From Lepus europaeus (lineage: Eukaryota > Chordata > Mammalia > Lagomorpha > Leporidae): a stretch of DNA of 64,000 nucleotides. The translations under genes were made by a program, and so were the position numbers. This document shows positions 46,965 to 59,768 of the stretch, piece by piece. The notes beneath the pieces are model-generated. The model saw only the letters and a list, made by a program, of their open reading frames with translations, did not search any database and had not been told where the DNA came from. Positions within the stretch are counted from its first letter, which is position 1; every line of letters starts with the position of its first letter. The DNA is taken from contig NC_084840.1 in assembly GCF_033115175.1 (NCBI RefSeq), positions 76,089,179 through 76,153,178 of the forward strand, given 5' to 3'.

Positions 46965-47110
46965 CATTCATTCGTTCAGGAACTGTTAACTGAGCAGCTG
47001 AGGGCATGATGCCCGACATGGGGTTGAAGATACAGAGATGAATAAAACCCAGCCCGTGGGCCTCCACAACCAGCCTCTGGTAGGAGAGAAATACATCGCC
47101 CCAGATGGCG
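46965..47110. repeat. L2/MIR-like fragment
   Basis: CATTCATTCGTTCAGGAACT then GATACAGAGATGAATAAAAC, the order of an old L2 end. Confidence 0.5.
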
Positions 47111-47307
47111 ACACCATGCCAGCTAGGTTCTGAGATTCAAGTTTAAAGGAAACCAATGAAGCACAGTCAGGTGTTCCCTCCAGCAAGCCCTTGCAGCTCC
47201 TAAGTAGCTGTCTGTTGTGTGCGTTAACAATCGGCACAGAGAAGAGCATCGAGGACATTGTGTTTAAATACTAACAATTATTCAGCTCAAATGCTAGTGA
47301 TTTTTTT

Positions 47308-47377
47308 AAAGATTTATTCATTTATTTGAAAGTCAGAGTTATACATAGAGAGGAGAGGAAGAGAGAGAGAGAGAGAG

Positions 47378-47418
<41 letters not shown>

Positions 47419-47632
47419 TCAGTCTTCCATCAGTTGGTTCACTCCAGGAGCTTCTTCCAGGACTCTTACGTGGGTGCAGGGGCCCAAGGACTTGGGCCAT
47501 CTTCTACTGCTTTCCCAGGCCATAGCAGAGAGCTGGGTCAGAAGTGGAGCAGCCGGGACTAGAACCAGGGCCCATATGGGATGCCAGCATTGCAGGCTGC
47601 GGCTTTACTGGCTAAGCCACAGCACCAGCCCC
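47308..47632 (-). mobile_element. CSINE with (GA)n
   Basis: AAAGATTTATTCATTTATTT start; GA tract at 47359-47416; the usual CCCAAATGGCC region is deleted. Confidence 0.85.
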
Positions 47633-47893
47633 AACTGATTTTGAATTTAGAATAAATTAAATGGGATTGCTGTTTTGTTTTAGCTCTGGAGATTCCTTTA
47701 CAGAGAAATGGGAACACTTCAGATGGGAGCGTTCAAATTCCTTTAACAACACACTCTGTGATTGCTCCCACAACCCCCCGGTGACTTACAATTATCATTT
47801 ATAGACAGCTCTGATTGATTGCTACACTGCCCAACAGCATGCAACCCACTCTGTAATCCTAAAGCCAATGACAGAACCTCAAAAGTCCAGTTT

Positions 47894-48222
47894 AGGGGCT
47901 GGCGTCATGGCGTAGAAAGTTAATCCTCCACCTGCAGCGCCAGCATCCCATATGGGCGCCAGTTCTAGTCCCGGCTGCTCCACTTCCACTGCAGCTCTTT
48001 ACTGTGGCCTGGGAAAGCAGTAGAAGATGGCCCAAGTCCCTGGGCCCCTGCACCCACGTGGGAGACCAGGAAGAGGTACCTGGTACCTGGCTTCGGATCG
48101 GGGCAGCTCCGACTATTGCGGACATTTAGGGAGTGAACCAACGGAAGGAAGACCTTTCTTTCTGTCTCTCCATCTCACTTTCTGTAACTCTAACTCTCAA
48201 ATAAAATAAAATCTTTTTTAAA
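47894..48222 (+). mobile_element. CSINE with target-site duplication
   Basis: AAAAGTCCAGTTTA at 47880-47893 and AAAAGTCCGGTTTA at about 48222-48235. Confidence 0.88.
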
Positions 48223-48989
48223 AAAAGTCCGGTTTACGTTATTATGCTTTTAAAAGCAAAATAGTGGTGTTTCTTTAAATAAATGTGTGTGTGCGTTTTC
48301 ATGAAATGAACCATTTTAGGGAACTGGCCCATCTCTTCCAAGACAGAGCTGTTTATCACGTTACTAAGTGATCATTTCTCAAAGTTTTGTTTGAACTCCC
48401 CACAGACTAAGTTGACGTCAACCTGTTCCTGCCGCAGGGCTCTGAGAGTTTCCCGGGAGTTTTGGGGATGGTGACTTGACCCCAAGCTGTGTGCGTGACA
48501 CTTGGCCAGTTGTGGGTAGGCTGTCGTGGGCGTCCCCAGCTACTGAGGAGCCTGCGCCCCAGCTGAGTGCCGGTGTGGTATCTGCTTCCGGCCCTTGCGG
48601 TAGTAACACCTCTGTTGAGAACCTGATTTAGAACAGAAAGAACCTTTGTGAAGTGAACACTCCTTATTTTAAGTGGAAAGCAAAACAAACAATTACCACC
48701 TCCAACCCCCCATAAAAAAAAGCCTTTTTAGAATACAAGGGCAGTTTCTTTGGACATCCTGGTGACACCCAGGCAGCACTGGCTGCTCAGTTGTCAAGCC
48801 GTTTGTTTCACTTCTGGCTTTCGCAGCCTCTCTTTGCCAGACCATCACTTTCACTTTCTCCCTCCCAGAGTTTCTCAAGTTCCGCTTCTCTGGCTCCATT
48901 TGCAATGGCAGGTGCAGTGGATCTGCATGCCTGGTCCCCCCCAGGGCATCCAGCTGGCACCACCCTCATGCCCTGCGATCACAGGTCCA

Positions 48990-49095
48990 GGGCTACACGC
49001 TCTGTCTCTCACTCACGGAATTCTCATGACCACCCCAGGAGAGGAGTGTCATTATCACCATTCCCGTTTGACAGATGAGGAAACTGAGGCTGCTC
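48990..49095 (-). repeat. MIR
   Basis: GACAGATGAGGAAACTGAGG at 49071-49090, the MIR core in reverse. Confidence 0.75.
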
Positions 49096-49984
49096 TCGCT
49101 CTGTACACAGGAAGCAACATGTCACCCATGTCACGGGCTGCTTGGGCAAGTCTTCAGTCTCCTAATCTAAGTCACTCTTGGATCCATCCCCAAATCAATC
49201 ACTCCTGCAAGCAACTTTCAGGGTGATCTCTGGCCAGAGTTGCACTCATTGCCCACTGCCCATTTCCTCTGCTGGGCATGCCATATTCTTTCCAAGCTGC
49301 CCTGTCCCTCTATGTCCTTGGCAGTTAGTGCACCCCAACAAGCATATCTCCTCCTCTGCTTACTATGAAACATCCTAACTTGTGACTTCAGAGCTTGATT
49401 TCTAGGGGCAATGTCCCTTCTTTCTGAGGACACCTGGAATCTGTCACCTCTCATGTGCCTACTGGAATTCCTCCCAGCCAGGAAGCACTTGGCGAGAGGG
49501 GAAAGGCCTCATGACTTTGGGAGTCTGACAGGCTTGAATTCAAATCCTAGCTGGAACCTGAGAAGTCCCACTTTCCTTTACGAAAACCTCAGCATGCCAC
49601 TTGGTGCAGGCAGTCGCCAGGCCATGGGGATGGGAGGGCTACGGTGTGGGAAGCACTGTGTAAAGAAATGGCAAGAGAACCTGGGGGTGCAGATGAAGGC
49701 TGAAGGAGGGTGCAGAGGCTTCTTAAAGAAGGAAGACAACTATCAGGAGGCCCTGCAGGGCAAGCGGGGCTTAGGGAGGTAGGAACTAGTTGTTGAGCAC
49801 TGCAGGAAAGTGATTGACAATTCTGCGCACTGGACTGCACCAAGGGATGCCCAGCTGGTCTGTGAGAGTGTCTCCAGAAGAGACGGGCATTTGAATTGAA
49901 TACACAGGAGTGAACTCTGAACTGTAGATGGAGTCAAGAAAATCACCCTCACCTGTGTGGGTGGATGTCATCCCATCAATTGAG

Positions 49985-50305
49985 GGACTCAGCAGAACAC
50001 CAACATGGAGGAAGGGTACATTCTCTCTGTCTCCCTGGATTACAGCCATCTTCTCCTGCCCTTGGATGTGGGAGTTCCTGATTCTCCAGCCTTCAGACCC
50101 AGGATTTCCACCAGAGCCCCCACCCCATTCTCAGGCTTTCAGCCCCAGACTGATTGGTGCCACCAGGTTCTCTGGGTCTCTAGCCTGCAAATGGCCCCCA
50201 TAACTGCATGAACTAATTCCCATTGTAAACCCCCCCTTTTTAAATATCAATATACAAGTACCCCACTGGTTCTATTTCTCTGAGAACCCTGATTAAGACA
50301 ATGAA
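49985..50305. mobile_element. Old LTR-type remnant
   Basis: GAACTAATTCCCATTGTAAA and CTGGTTCTATTTCTCTGAGA, then AACCCTGATTAAGACAATG: a common old mammalian repeat end. Class tentative. Confidence 0.4.
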
Positions 50306-50518
50306 CAAGGTCAAAAGCAGAATCATGTGCACAGGTTCTTCAAGGCTGGAATGCACATTTCTGTGTGGTAGGAGATGGAGATTTTTTAGGGCTGAGTGTG
50401 AGTTATGTCCTGCAGCCTTCCATGTTCAGGGATTTTGACTCTGCTCTGAGTGTCACAGAGTGGTCTCGGGTAAGGAACACAAGAGCATTTCCTTTAGAGA
50501 GATGGTATTAAGAATGAG

Positions 50519-50840
50519 GGATCCGGTGCTGTGGCTCAGCATGTTGAAGCCCCAGCCTGGAGCGTTGGCATCCCATATGGGCACCGGTTCAACTCCTGGC
50601 TGCTCCACTTTTGATCCAGCTCCCTGCTGATGTGCCTGGGAAAGCAGTGGAGGATGGCCCAAGTGCTTGGACCCATGTAACCACATGGGAGACCTGGAGG
50701 AAGATTCTGGCTCCTGGCTTCAGATCAGCCCAGCTCTGGCTGTTGTGGCTATCTGGGGAGTGAGCCAGCAGATGGAAGACCTCTCTCCCTCTCTGTTTCT
50801 GCCTCTCTCTGTAACTCTGTCTTTCAAATACCTGTTTAAA
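50519..50840 (+). mobile_element. CSINE
   Basis: GGATCCGGTGCTGTGGCTCAGC head; tail CTTTCAAATACCTGTTTAAA; AATAAGAAT / TAAGAATGA-like flanks. Confidence 0.82.
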
Positions 50841-51480
50841 AAATAAGAATTCAAAACAATGTTGAGTGGTCTAGGTGGGAGCTGCTGGTTGGCCAGTTTT
50901 AACCTCTGTGGGCCACAGTTTCTATTAGTATAAAGTGGGCAGTGGGAGTACTGCAGTGCCCCACTGGTTGCTGTAAAGCTACACAAGAGAGCCTGCCTAG
51001 AGTATATATAATAGTCGCTCAATAAAAGTGGCTCCCTGCACTTCTCATCCACAGGGCCAAAGTCCCCCCAGTGTCTCCATGTGGATACTCACAGGCTGAA
51101 AAAAAAATACCACATTCAGAATTGATGCCTGTCTTTCTCATTCTGACTTCAACTAATTGAAAGACTACCACCCATCCAATCCCCAGAAGCTCGGGCAGAA
51201 TCCTGTTTCTTCCCTTTCACTCCTTCTGTGCAACCAGTCAAGCCCCATTTTCTGATGATTCCAGCTCTCAAAGTCTATTCTAATAATTAGTATTCTCTAA
51301 TAGGTAGAGCATTTTCATTAACTATATATTTATATTTATGATACATAGTACAGGATGAAATAATAATTATATGTATACTATTCTATATGTTAATTTTGTA
51401 CCTTTAATTATCTTACTATAATATAGAACACATTTCTTCAAACAATAATTACATTGATCATGGCATTTTGTATATTTTCC

Positions 51481-51799
51481 TTTTTTAAAAGATTTATTTA
51501 TTTATTTGAAAGGGAGAGAGAGAGAGAGAGAGAGAGAGATCGATTTTCCATCTGCTGGTTTACTACCTAAATGGCTGCAATGGCTGGAACCGGGACAGGC
51601 CAAAGCCAGGAGCCTAGAGCTTCCTCTGAGTCTCCCATGTGGGTACAGGGGCCCAAGCACTTGGGCCATCATCTGCTGCTTTTCCAGATGCATTAGCAGG
51701 GAGCTGGATTGGAGTGGAGCAGCTGAGACTTGAACTGGTGCCCATATGGATTGCTGGCATCACAGGCAGTGGCTTTACTCACTATGCTACAATGCCAGA
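51481..51799 (-). mobile_element. CSINE
   Basis: AAAAGATTTATTTATTTATT start, (GA)n at 51515-51538, head end CTACAATGCCAGACC. It splits the left unit of the 51443/52354 direct repeat. Confidence 0.85.
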
Positions 51800-51855
51800 C
51801 CTTACATTTTTCTTATCATGTATGTTAATATTATGTATTTAATTATCTTCTTTTT

Positions 51856-52352
51856 TAAAATTATCTTTCTTTTTAAAATTTTATTTAAGATATACAAATT
51901 TCATGTATTTCCTACATACAGGTTCCGGAACACCACCCTAGCCTGCCTTCTGCCCACACTCCCACCCTTCTTCTTCTTCCCTCTCCTGTTTTCATTCTTG
52001 ATTTTTATGAAGATCTATTTTCAGTTAACTTTACACTCATAAAATTAACCCTACACTAAGTAAAGAGTTCAACAAATAGTATGAAGGAAAATACACTGTT
52101 CCTCAACAGAAGAGACAAGAGCTGTAAAACAATCTCCGAATCTCAAATGTCAAGTTCACTCCTATACGTTACCTTTTGGGTACACTCTGTTACCACAGAC
52201 CAGGGAGAACATATGGTAGTTGTCTTTTTGGGACTGGCTTATTTCACTGAGTATAATGGTTTCCAGTTCCATCCATTGTGTTGCAAAAGACAGGATTTAA
52301 TTTTTTTACCACTGTGTAGTAATCCATGGTGCATACATACCATAATTATATA
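51856..52352 (-). mobile_element. L1 3'-end fragment
   Basis: TTTAAAATTTTATTTAAGAT start, then GACTGGCTTATTTCACTGAG and CATCCATTGTGTTGC, the reversed L1 3' region. Bracketed by a direct repeat of about 75 bases. Confidence 0.7.
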
Positions 52353-53179
52353 TCAATAATTACATTGATTATGACAATTTATATATTTCCTTATTGCATA
52401 TGCTTATGGTATGTCTTTAATTGTCTTGAGACGGTGGCATGCTTTATACAACTGTGGCCGTCAGCTATCATTAATATTCATAATGACCTTGTTTGTCAGG
52501 TGGCTGTGAAGGCGAGAGTTAATGCCAGTGCTGACTCTCAACAAACTTGATTGGTGGCATCAGTGGCCCAGAGGAGCAGGGATGCATGCTATTGTCAGGC
52601 AAAACTGGGGATCAGGGTTGACCCAAGGGCTTTTCTTGGGTGTTCAGGCTTCTGCCACCCTGTGTGTGACACACCAGCCTTTGCCAGCCTTTTGTTCCCC
52701 TTTGCATTTGTCCTGTGTGCTGGCGGCTAATCCCATTGGGTATGGTAAAGTCGGGAGAAGATGTTGTCAGCTGGCCCTGAACGTGTGTGCCAGATGTTTC
52801 TTCCTGCAGGTCACTGAGGGTCCTGGTGCGGGCATCCATGCATTTTGCAGGGTTCCCAGCACACAGAAACATACACAGTGCACCCAGAAACTTGAGAGAC
52901 CTGGGACACAGCATGTGCTGTCTCTATGCACGTGGACAGCTAGATGCAGAGGGTCTTCATGCCTTCTTTCAGCCCTCACATTCTGTAGTTTCATCCCTAC
53001 CCACTCAATGGCTGAGTAAAAGACAACACCATGCTGAAGAGGACATTGAACCTCCTAGCAAGGCTGCAGGCTGCATTTTAGGTTCCCTTAGCCTTGGAAA
53101 ATAGGGCCACCTGGGATTTAAATTCTATAAGGTAACATTAACGCTCACTGCAGGAGCAGCCTGAGGTCACACCTACCAA

Positions 53180-53893
53180 CTTTTTTTTTTTTAAGAGTTA
53201 TTCATTTATTCGTTTGAGAGGCAGAGTGTCAGAGAGAGAGGGTGAGACAGAGAGAAAGGTCTTCCATCTGCTGGATCACTCCCCAAATGGTCATGATAGC
53301 TGGAACTGGGCCAGGCCAAAGCCAGGAGCCAGGAACTGCATCCGGGTCTTCTGCAAGAGCCGAAGCACTTGGCCATCACCTGCTGCCTTCCTAGGAGCGT
53401 TAGCAGGGAGCTGGATTGAAAGTGGAGCAGTCAAGACGAACTGGCACTCCCATCTGGGATGACGGTGTGTTACAAGCAGTGGCTTAGGCTGGTGCCACGG
53501 CTCACTAGGCTAATCCTCTGCCTACAGCGCCGGCACCCCGGGTTCTCGTCTCGGTTGGGGCACCGGATTCTGTCCCGGTTGCTCCTCTTCCAGGCCAGCT
53601 CTCTGCTTAGGCCCGGGAAGGCAGTGGAGGATGGCCCAAGAGCTTGGGCCCTGCACCCGCATGGGAGACCAGGAGGAAACACCTGGCTCCTGACTTCAGA
53701 TGGGCGCAGCACGCCAGCCGCAAGGCACCGGCCGTAGTGGCCACTTAGGGGGTGAACCAACGGAAAAAGGAAGACCTTTCTCTCTGTGTCTCTCTCTCTC
53801 TCTCACTAACTCTGCCTGTCAAAAATAACAACAACAACAAAAAAAAGCAGTTGCTTAGCCCAATGCACCTTGATGCCACAACACCAGCCCCAC
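53180..53893 (-). mobile_element. CSINE interrupted by a younger CSINE
   Basis: Body 53180-53487, head remnant 53848-53893 (TGCTTAGCCCAATGCACC ... ACACCAGCCCC). The gap is the insertion at 53488-53847. Confidence 0.87.
53488..53847 (+). mobile_element. Young CSINE nested in a CSINE head
   Basis: AAGCAGTGGCTTA / AAGCAGTTGCTTA duplicated at 53475-53487 and 53846-53858; (AAC)n in the tail. Confidence 0.9.
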
Positions 53894-55128
53894 ATCTATG
53901 GACTTTGAGGTACCTATTGAAAAGAACAGAACTTACCCTCTGAAACCATCAGAGATCAGGATTTTGTATGTTACTTAAGTATTTACAGAAGCCTGGAGTA
54001 GTTTAGAGCCAATAGCTTAAGGGTATCTCTGGGGAAACTTTAAATCTGTGTTTCTTTTCAGCACTGGCTGTGGGAGAGGGGCCTGGTTAACAGATGACAG
54101 TTTAGAGCAGCCCACACAGGCTGACCACATGGACTGCACTCAGCAAAAGCCTTTAGGTCACATGGGTGTTTCCGAGCACAGGAAGGGGCTTTTGTTGCTA
54201 CTTAACCTACAGTCTTAACATAAGCCAGTTCTGTGTCACCCATCCCAGAAATGCCACTCACCATACATGTCACCACCCTTCCTCTCCAAACAAGGTAGCA
54301 CCTGGTGACACAGATTTCAGGATTGCTTGCATGCTGCTGGATGTCTGTCTGTACAAACCCATCTGAAGCAAAGTCAAAGCAGACAAGCAGGTCGAGGTAG
54401 TACCCCAAGCCCCCGAACCCTGGAAGCCACATCAGTGTTTCTTCCTCCCCAGGGTTTGTGGCAAACATTTCCATGTCTAGATGGCCATTCACCATGAAAG
54501 GGTTTGGTCCGTTTCTAGAATGCATAGTTATCTATGAGTGGTCTTGCCTAAAATTGTGAATCTGGGCGAGTAGGAAGGAAAAGGGGTACAAGGGGCAACT
54601 CTGGGAGATAAGGGAAGCAGTGAGAAAGGGCGAGAGAATGGCTGGGGATGTCTGAGGGACACGCAGGGCCCGCACACAGGGACCTGGCGTTCTGACACGG
54701 CGAAGGTTGGAGGCAACAGGACTGCCCTTGGCCTGATGTCTACCTCGCGGGGCCATAGTCCTAAGAAGCCGCCCTCCAGCCACAAGATTTTCATGTTCTT
54801 TTCTTCTGGTCTTCAGTCTCTACCTGGCATCATAGCTATTTATCTGGTCTTTCTTTAAAATCGCAGGGGAAATCCCACTGAGATCCAGTTGCGAATCCCC
54901 TCACTCTTGGGTCTCATTTCTCAGAAGGCTCTCTCATTGCAGAGGCTCTCTGTGGGCGGGGCTGACCAATTTAGCCTATTTCTGCTAAAAATATGACTGT
55001 CCCAAGAAATCGGTTTTGAAGAGTGGAGGGAAAACTGCTTTTTAGATTTCAGAGAAAGGACACGAGTTCTTTCTACCTCCTCTTCTTTCTCATTTGATAA
55101 CCCTTCAATTTTAATCAGGGGGACATTC

Positions 55129-55148
55129 TGTGGTAAACCTGTGGTTAA
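55129..55148 (+). promoter_or_regulatory. Tandem RUNX motifs in IL2RA intron 1
   Basis: Seen: TGTGGTAAA at 55129-55137 and TGTGGTTAA at 55140-55148, same orientation and 11 bases apart (one helical turn), within a repeat-poor part of intron 1. RUNX1/RUNX3 are T-cell regulators, so an enhancer role is plausible but unproven. Confidence 0.3.
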
Positions 55149-56498
55149 CTCTTTCACGTACGGAACCTTGTTACCGACTCCGGGGACTCCCAAGGAGAGG
55201 AAACCAGTCTGTGCAGAAGTGTTGCTGAACCCCCCATGGCAGTTCAGACTGAAAGAAAGTTTGTTGGAGGAGTATTTTTGGTTCTCTACCATTTTTTCTT
55301 TTTTAAAGTAAATAGAAAATAACTAGATTAACCGCCCACTCTGATTTCGATGGATTGATTTTTTTTTCGGTGACACATATTAAGGCACAAGCTTTTTTCC
55401 AAAAGGATTTCACCCCGTGAATCACTTACCCTTGGCTTGTGTAAACTCTAGACTGTTGAAGCCAGCCTAGGACAGCAAAGCCTCAGAACCTGCCAGCCAG
55501 AAAACGCAAATAGGCCACAGATGGCTGATCTAATGTCTGGAGAACTGTGCCCAGGTGCCTGGAGATCTCCTCAGAGCTCATGTCCGTCCCTCTCCTTCTT
55601 TCTGGGAATTAGGCGTCTTTCTTTGATGTTATGTGATAACTTCCCTCTTCAAGCCCCAGGACAGCACTTTGCTTCTGCCACATTTATGCTTGCAGCATGA
55701 AAGAACAAAGGTGGATGTTTGCTTGGGTAAATTGGTGGGTAGTGTCCACGTCAATGCTAAAAGGCCCAAGTATTCATTCAGTGCCTACCACAGCCCATTC
55801 AGAGGGAGCTAAGGAGCCAAACAAGACTTCTGCCCTCTTTCTTGATGCTGATCTCGCCAAAGACAGTGGCTGGAAGGTGGTGCAATGTGAAGTCCCCATA
55901 CCACCACTTGCGTTCTGCACGATCTCGTTTTTGTTCTGGTCCATGCACACACAGAAAATATTAGATTGGCGTAATTATTCCATCTCAAGAGTCCTCTTTC
56001 CAACTCCTCTAGGCAGGTGCTGAAGCCTTAGTCATTTTGTTGATTTCGGCTTCTAAGGACTGAGAGAGGTGATAAGCACAGTCAACCTGAGAAATAGAAC
56101 TGGGACTCAGAGCTCTGCTGTGGGTGTGTCACTGAGTAGGGAGATAGCTTTTTCTCTTCTGATAAATGCCCGCAACCACAAACCAAAGGAAAAGGCCCTG
56201 AGCTTGTCACTTCCTTTGGAAGAAACTTTAGCAATGAATTAGTTATCCCAGGAATAGGCAGTTTGGTGGGAAAAAACCACTGGTTTTATAAATACTTTAT
56301 AATTATTAAAATGTCAAATAATACATAAAGCACAAGGATGAATATAGCCATTACACGCCCACCATCAGAATTCAACAAGTTTACAATTTACCTTGGTTGT
56401 GTCTTGTCCTTTTGTTTATATTTAATACATATAACAGATACAGTGCAGCTCTGTCTATATCCAATCCAATCCCATTCTTCCCTTCAAGAACTTACTCT

Positions 56499-56812
56499 CA
56501 GTGCCAGCATGTGGCATAATGGGTTAAGCCACCACCCGTAATGCCAGCATCCCATATGGGTGCCAGTTCAAGTCCTGGTTGCTCCACTTTCGATCCAGCT
56601 CCCTGTTGATGTACCTGGGAAAGCAGCAGAACATGGCCCAGGTGCTTGGGCCCCTGCACCCTGGCTCCTGGCTTTAGCCTGGCCCAGCCCTGGCTGCCGT
56701 GGCCGTTTGCAGAGTAAACCAGCAGATGGAAGATCTCTCTCTGTCTGTCTCTCCCTCCCTCTCTCTCTGTAACTCTTTCAAATAAATAAAACAAATATTA
56801 AAAAAAAAGAAA
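56499..56812 (+). mobile_element. CSINE
   Basis: AGTGCCAGCATGTGGCATAA head; central gap at CTGCACCC|TGGCTCCTGG; tail AAATAAATAAAACAAATATT. Confidence 0.82.
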
Positions 56813-57035
56813 TTGCTCTCTTGAACTTAAGTAATATATAGTACTTTATAGATAATATACATTACTATTGTATTTCTTATTTTACATATACAAAAATAAT
56901 ATATTTCCTTTTACAACTTGCTTTTTTTTTCAACTCAACACTGTTTTTGAGATTTGTTCTTGAAGGTGCTAGTTTATTCTTTTTAACTCCTGTATTTTAT
57001 TCCATTGTATGATTACACCAGAGATTTTTCCTTTT

Positions 57036-57352
57036 AAAAATGTTATTCATTTGAAAGGCACAGAGACGGAGATAGACAGATATGCAGAGGTCTCCCACCC
57101 AGCTGGTTCACTCCTCAAATGCCCACAACAACTGGACCGGGCCAGATTCCAGGAACCCACTCCAAGTTCCCCAGGTCTGGCAGGGATCCAACTACTTGGG
57201 TCGTTACCTGCAGCTTCCCAGGATGTGCATTAGTGGGAAGCTGGACCTTGAATCCAGGAACTCGGATATTACAATGCAAACGTCCAGAGTTCCGCCTTGA
57301 CCCCAGCGTCCCAGAGTTATACATACAATCCCCTTCTGATGGACAGTTCAAC
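57036..57352 (-). mobile_element. CSINE, old
   Basis: TTTTAAAAATGTTATTCATT start; CAACAACTGGACCGGGCCAG; decayed head. Confidence 0.65.
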
Positions 57353-58224
57353 CGCTTCTAATTTTTGTCTATTACAAGCAATGCTCTAACAAGTAGCCTT
57401 GAACGTGCGCACAAGAATTTCCCCTGGAAGTGAGATTTCCTATTGCAGAGCATGGGTAACTTCAATTTTACTACAATATTTTAACATTTCTCTTTGAAGC
57501 AGTCATGCTAATTTTTATGCATGACCAACAATTTATGAGATTCTTGATTTCTTCATGTACTTACCATCATCATTTAGCATTGAGAAACCTTGATATTTTT
57601 GCCAGAACGACAGAATAAAATGGAGTCTCATTCCTATTGACATGTTAATGGTTACTGGAGATGTTGAGTGTGCTTTCATGTTTACAGGTCTCTGAGGCCT
57701 GTTTGTTCATGTCCTTTGTCCCTTTTGAAATAAGAATTTTCGCTTTTTGTATATTAATTTATAAGAGTTCTTTATGTATTCTGGAAACCAATCCTTTGCA
57801 TAATTGTAGATTCCTGGATGTTGTCAGTAAACAATATTATTACTTACAATTTCATTTCTTTCCACTCCTTGTTCTTATTTCTTGTGCTTGTTTCATTGCA
57901 TCAGCTAGGAGATCCAATATAATATGGAATAAGAGCAGGGATATTATAGCGTATTTGTATCATATTTCTGACATTAAATAGAAGGCTTTTAATGTATCAG
58001 CAAAGTGTCACTTGCAGTAAGTTCCCTTTTATTTGTTAAGGCAGTTTTCATCCATTTCTGCCACCTTAGAGGGTTTTTAAGCATTATTGAGCATTCTTTT
58101 AATCATTATTGAATGATTTTTTCTTCTGTTGAAATGATCATAAGATTTTCTCCTTTTAAATAATAAACGCAGTGAATTACATCAAGAGATTTTCAAATGT
58201 TAAACCATTTGTCATGGAATACAT

Positions 58225-58318
58225 TCGAATTGATCAGAATCTAAATTTCCAAAGTACAGCTTTTGGATTACAGTGGCTCCCCCCCCCCCATAACTTCCCT
58301 CCCACCCGCAACCCTCAT
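58225..58318 (-). mobile_element. Rabbit-type L1 3' tip
   Basis: AAATTTCCAAAGTACAGC, a nine-C run and TCCCACCCGCAACC equal the start of the 63395-64000 L1. Extreme 5' truncation. Confidence 0.75.
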
Positions 58319-58431
58319 TCTGTTAAAAGTGTTCTTAACTTTAAAAAGTCTGCACTAATAAATGTGTTTTCCAGTTTTAAGCTCTTGTGTGCAGAGCTTA
58401 GAACATTTCTGGCCACAAAGAATTGACAGCT

Positions 58432-58472
<41 letters not shown>
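58432..58472. repeat. Poly-T tract (about 40)
   Basis: Uninterrupted T-run inside the L1M remnant; no SINE or L1 body adjoins it, so it may be an orphan retroposon tail. Length may be unreliable. Confidence 0.85.
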
Positions 58473-58475
<3 letters not shown>

Positions 58476-59018
58476 TATCATTTTCTGATTGGCTGTTGCT
58501 GATTTCTGGAAAATACTGAATTTTTAAACTGATTTTGTATCTTACCACTTTACCGAAATCTGAGCAGTTCTAGTACTTTAACCATCTTGGGTTTTCTAAG
58601 AATACAATTAAATTGTTCAGACAAAATTATTATTCGACTTCACTTTTCCAATAGTCATACAACTTATCTCTGCAGCCAGTTTTATAGAATCATCAATATT
58701 GTAGGTCCTTTTTACAGTTCATTGGAATGAAAAAAATCTAGATACCACTAGGTCTTTGGTGGTGGTGGGGGGCAGAGGTAGATTTAAGAAAACAGAGACA
58801 AAAGACAAAGTGAACAGCTCAGATATTAGTAATTTGGTATAATGTAGTATTGGCAAAACAGAGACAATTTTATACACGTCTGCAATAGTTTCAACCAATA
58901 GTAGATGATGTAGGCAGCCAACAGCAGTTAAAGATGACGTGAAGTATTCAAACTCCACCAATATCATCTGGTTAGTAGTGACCAGGTAACTGTTATGTTT
59001 TAGTGGATTTGAGGTCCA

Positions 59019-59206
59019 TTAGCATCCAGGTCTCCCATGTTGGTACAGGGGCCCAAGCACTTGGACCATCTGCTGCTGCTTTCCCAAGTGCATTAGCAGG
59101 GAGCAGAATTAGAAGTGCAGCACCTGGGACGCCAATATGGGATGCCAGCGTTGCAGGCATCTTTGCAGGCGACTTCTTAACCCATTACATCACAATGTCA
59201 GCCCCT
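59019..59206 (-). mobile_element. CSINE, tail half missing
   Basis: Begins at AGCATCCAGGTCTCCCATG and runs through the head ACAATGTCAGCCCC; contains a short repeat of TTGCAGGC. Confidence 0.75.
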
Positions 59207-59768
59207 CCATTATTTCAACTGATACATTTCTGTCATTCATGCTCTTATAACTCCCATTCCAGCAAAACCACTTTACTGGTGGTCCCCTGAACACAGCACA
59301 CTGTTTCACACATTCCCTGCACCAGGATGGCCTCTCCTGCCTCCCCTTCCAAAAGGCAATGACTTGGCATGTCTGAGAAGCTCCTATGGCCTTCATGGCT
59401 GGCTAATGGCTCCAGGGTATCTGCCATCTGCTATTTGATTGGCAACTGAATGCCCAAAATAAAGCAACAAAATGCAGTAAATACTTTCCAACTAGAAACT
59501 TAATCCATGTTGTAACAAACCCACCTCCTGGATCAAGAGAGAGCAGAGCAAGGCTTTTGCTTCTTGTTGTAATCAAATATAAGTCACAAGGTTGGATGGC
59601 CCATTGGACTTCACCTCTAGGCTCTTAGTAGGCCACCGGTGCAGCCAATTCTGTGTTTTAACATAGTTGATTTGCTGGTATTTTAAAGGCATGCTGGAGG
59701 GTGTGAAGAGACAAGTAGATGCAGGTGAGCAGTCAGAATGCCTGTAGTTATGCCTTGAAATTCAGTGG

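Larger units (their letters stand above)
56280..58710 (-). mobile_element. Old L1 (L1M-type) remnant
   Basis: Reversed L1 order: TTCCATTGTATGATTACACC near 57000, TTCTTTATGTATTCTGGAAA near 57768, TTTTCAAATGTTAAACCATT at 58189-58208, then TTTTGTATCTTACCACTTTA near 58534. Interrupted by CSINEs (56499, 57036), a younger L1 tip (58225) and a T-run. The left limit is uncertain. Confidence 0.65.

Noticed and set aside
46638-47009. A 123-codon plus-strand open frame
   Set aside because: Its end runs into L2/MIR-like sequence; no domain or splice context.
54202-54525. A 107-codon minus-strand open frame
   Set aside because: No known family; length within what chance gives in 64 kb; no supporting signals.
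54918-54926. A perfect STAT-type motif TTCTCAGAA in intron 1
   Set aside because: Isolated nine-base motif; several are expected by chance in 64 kb, so not annotated as a site.
54921-55292. A 123-codon minus-strand open frame with fairly protein-like composition
   Set aside because: No similarity I recognise, inside IL2RA intron 1 on the opposite strand, no splice signals that stand out. A cross-species dN/dS test would be the deciding check.
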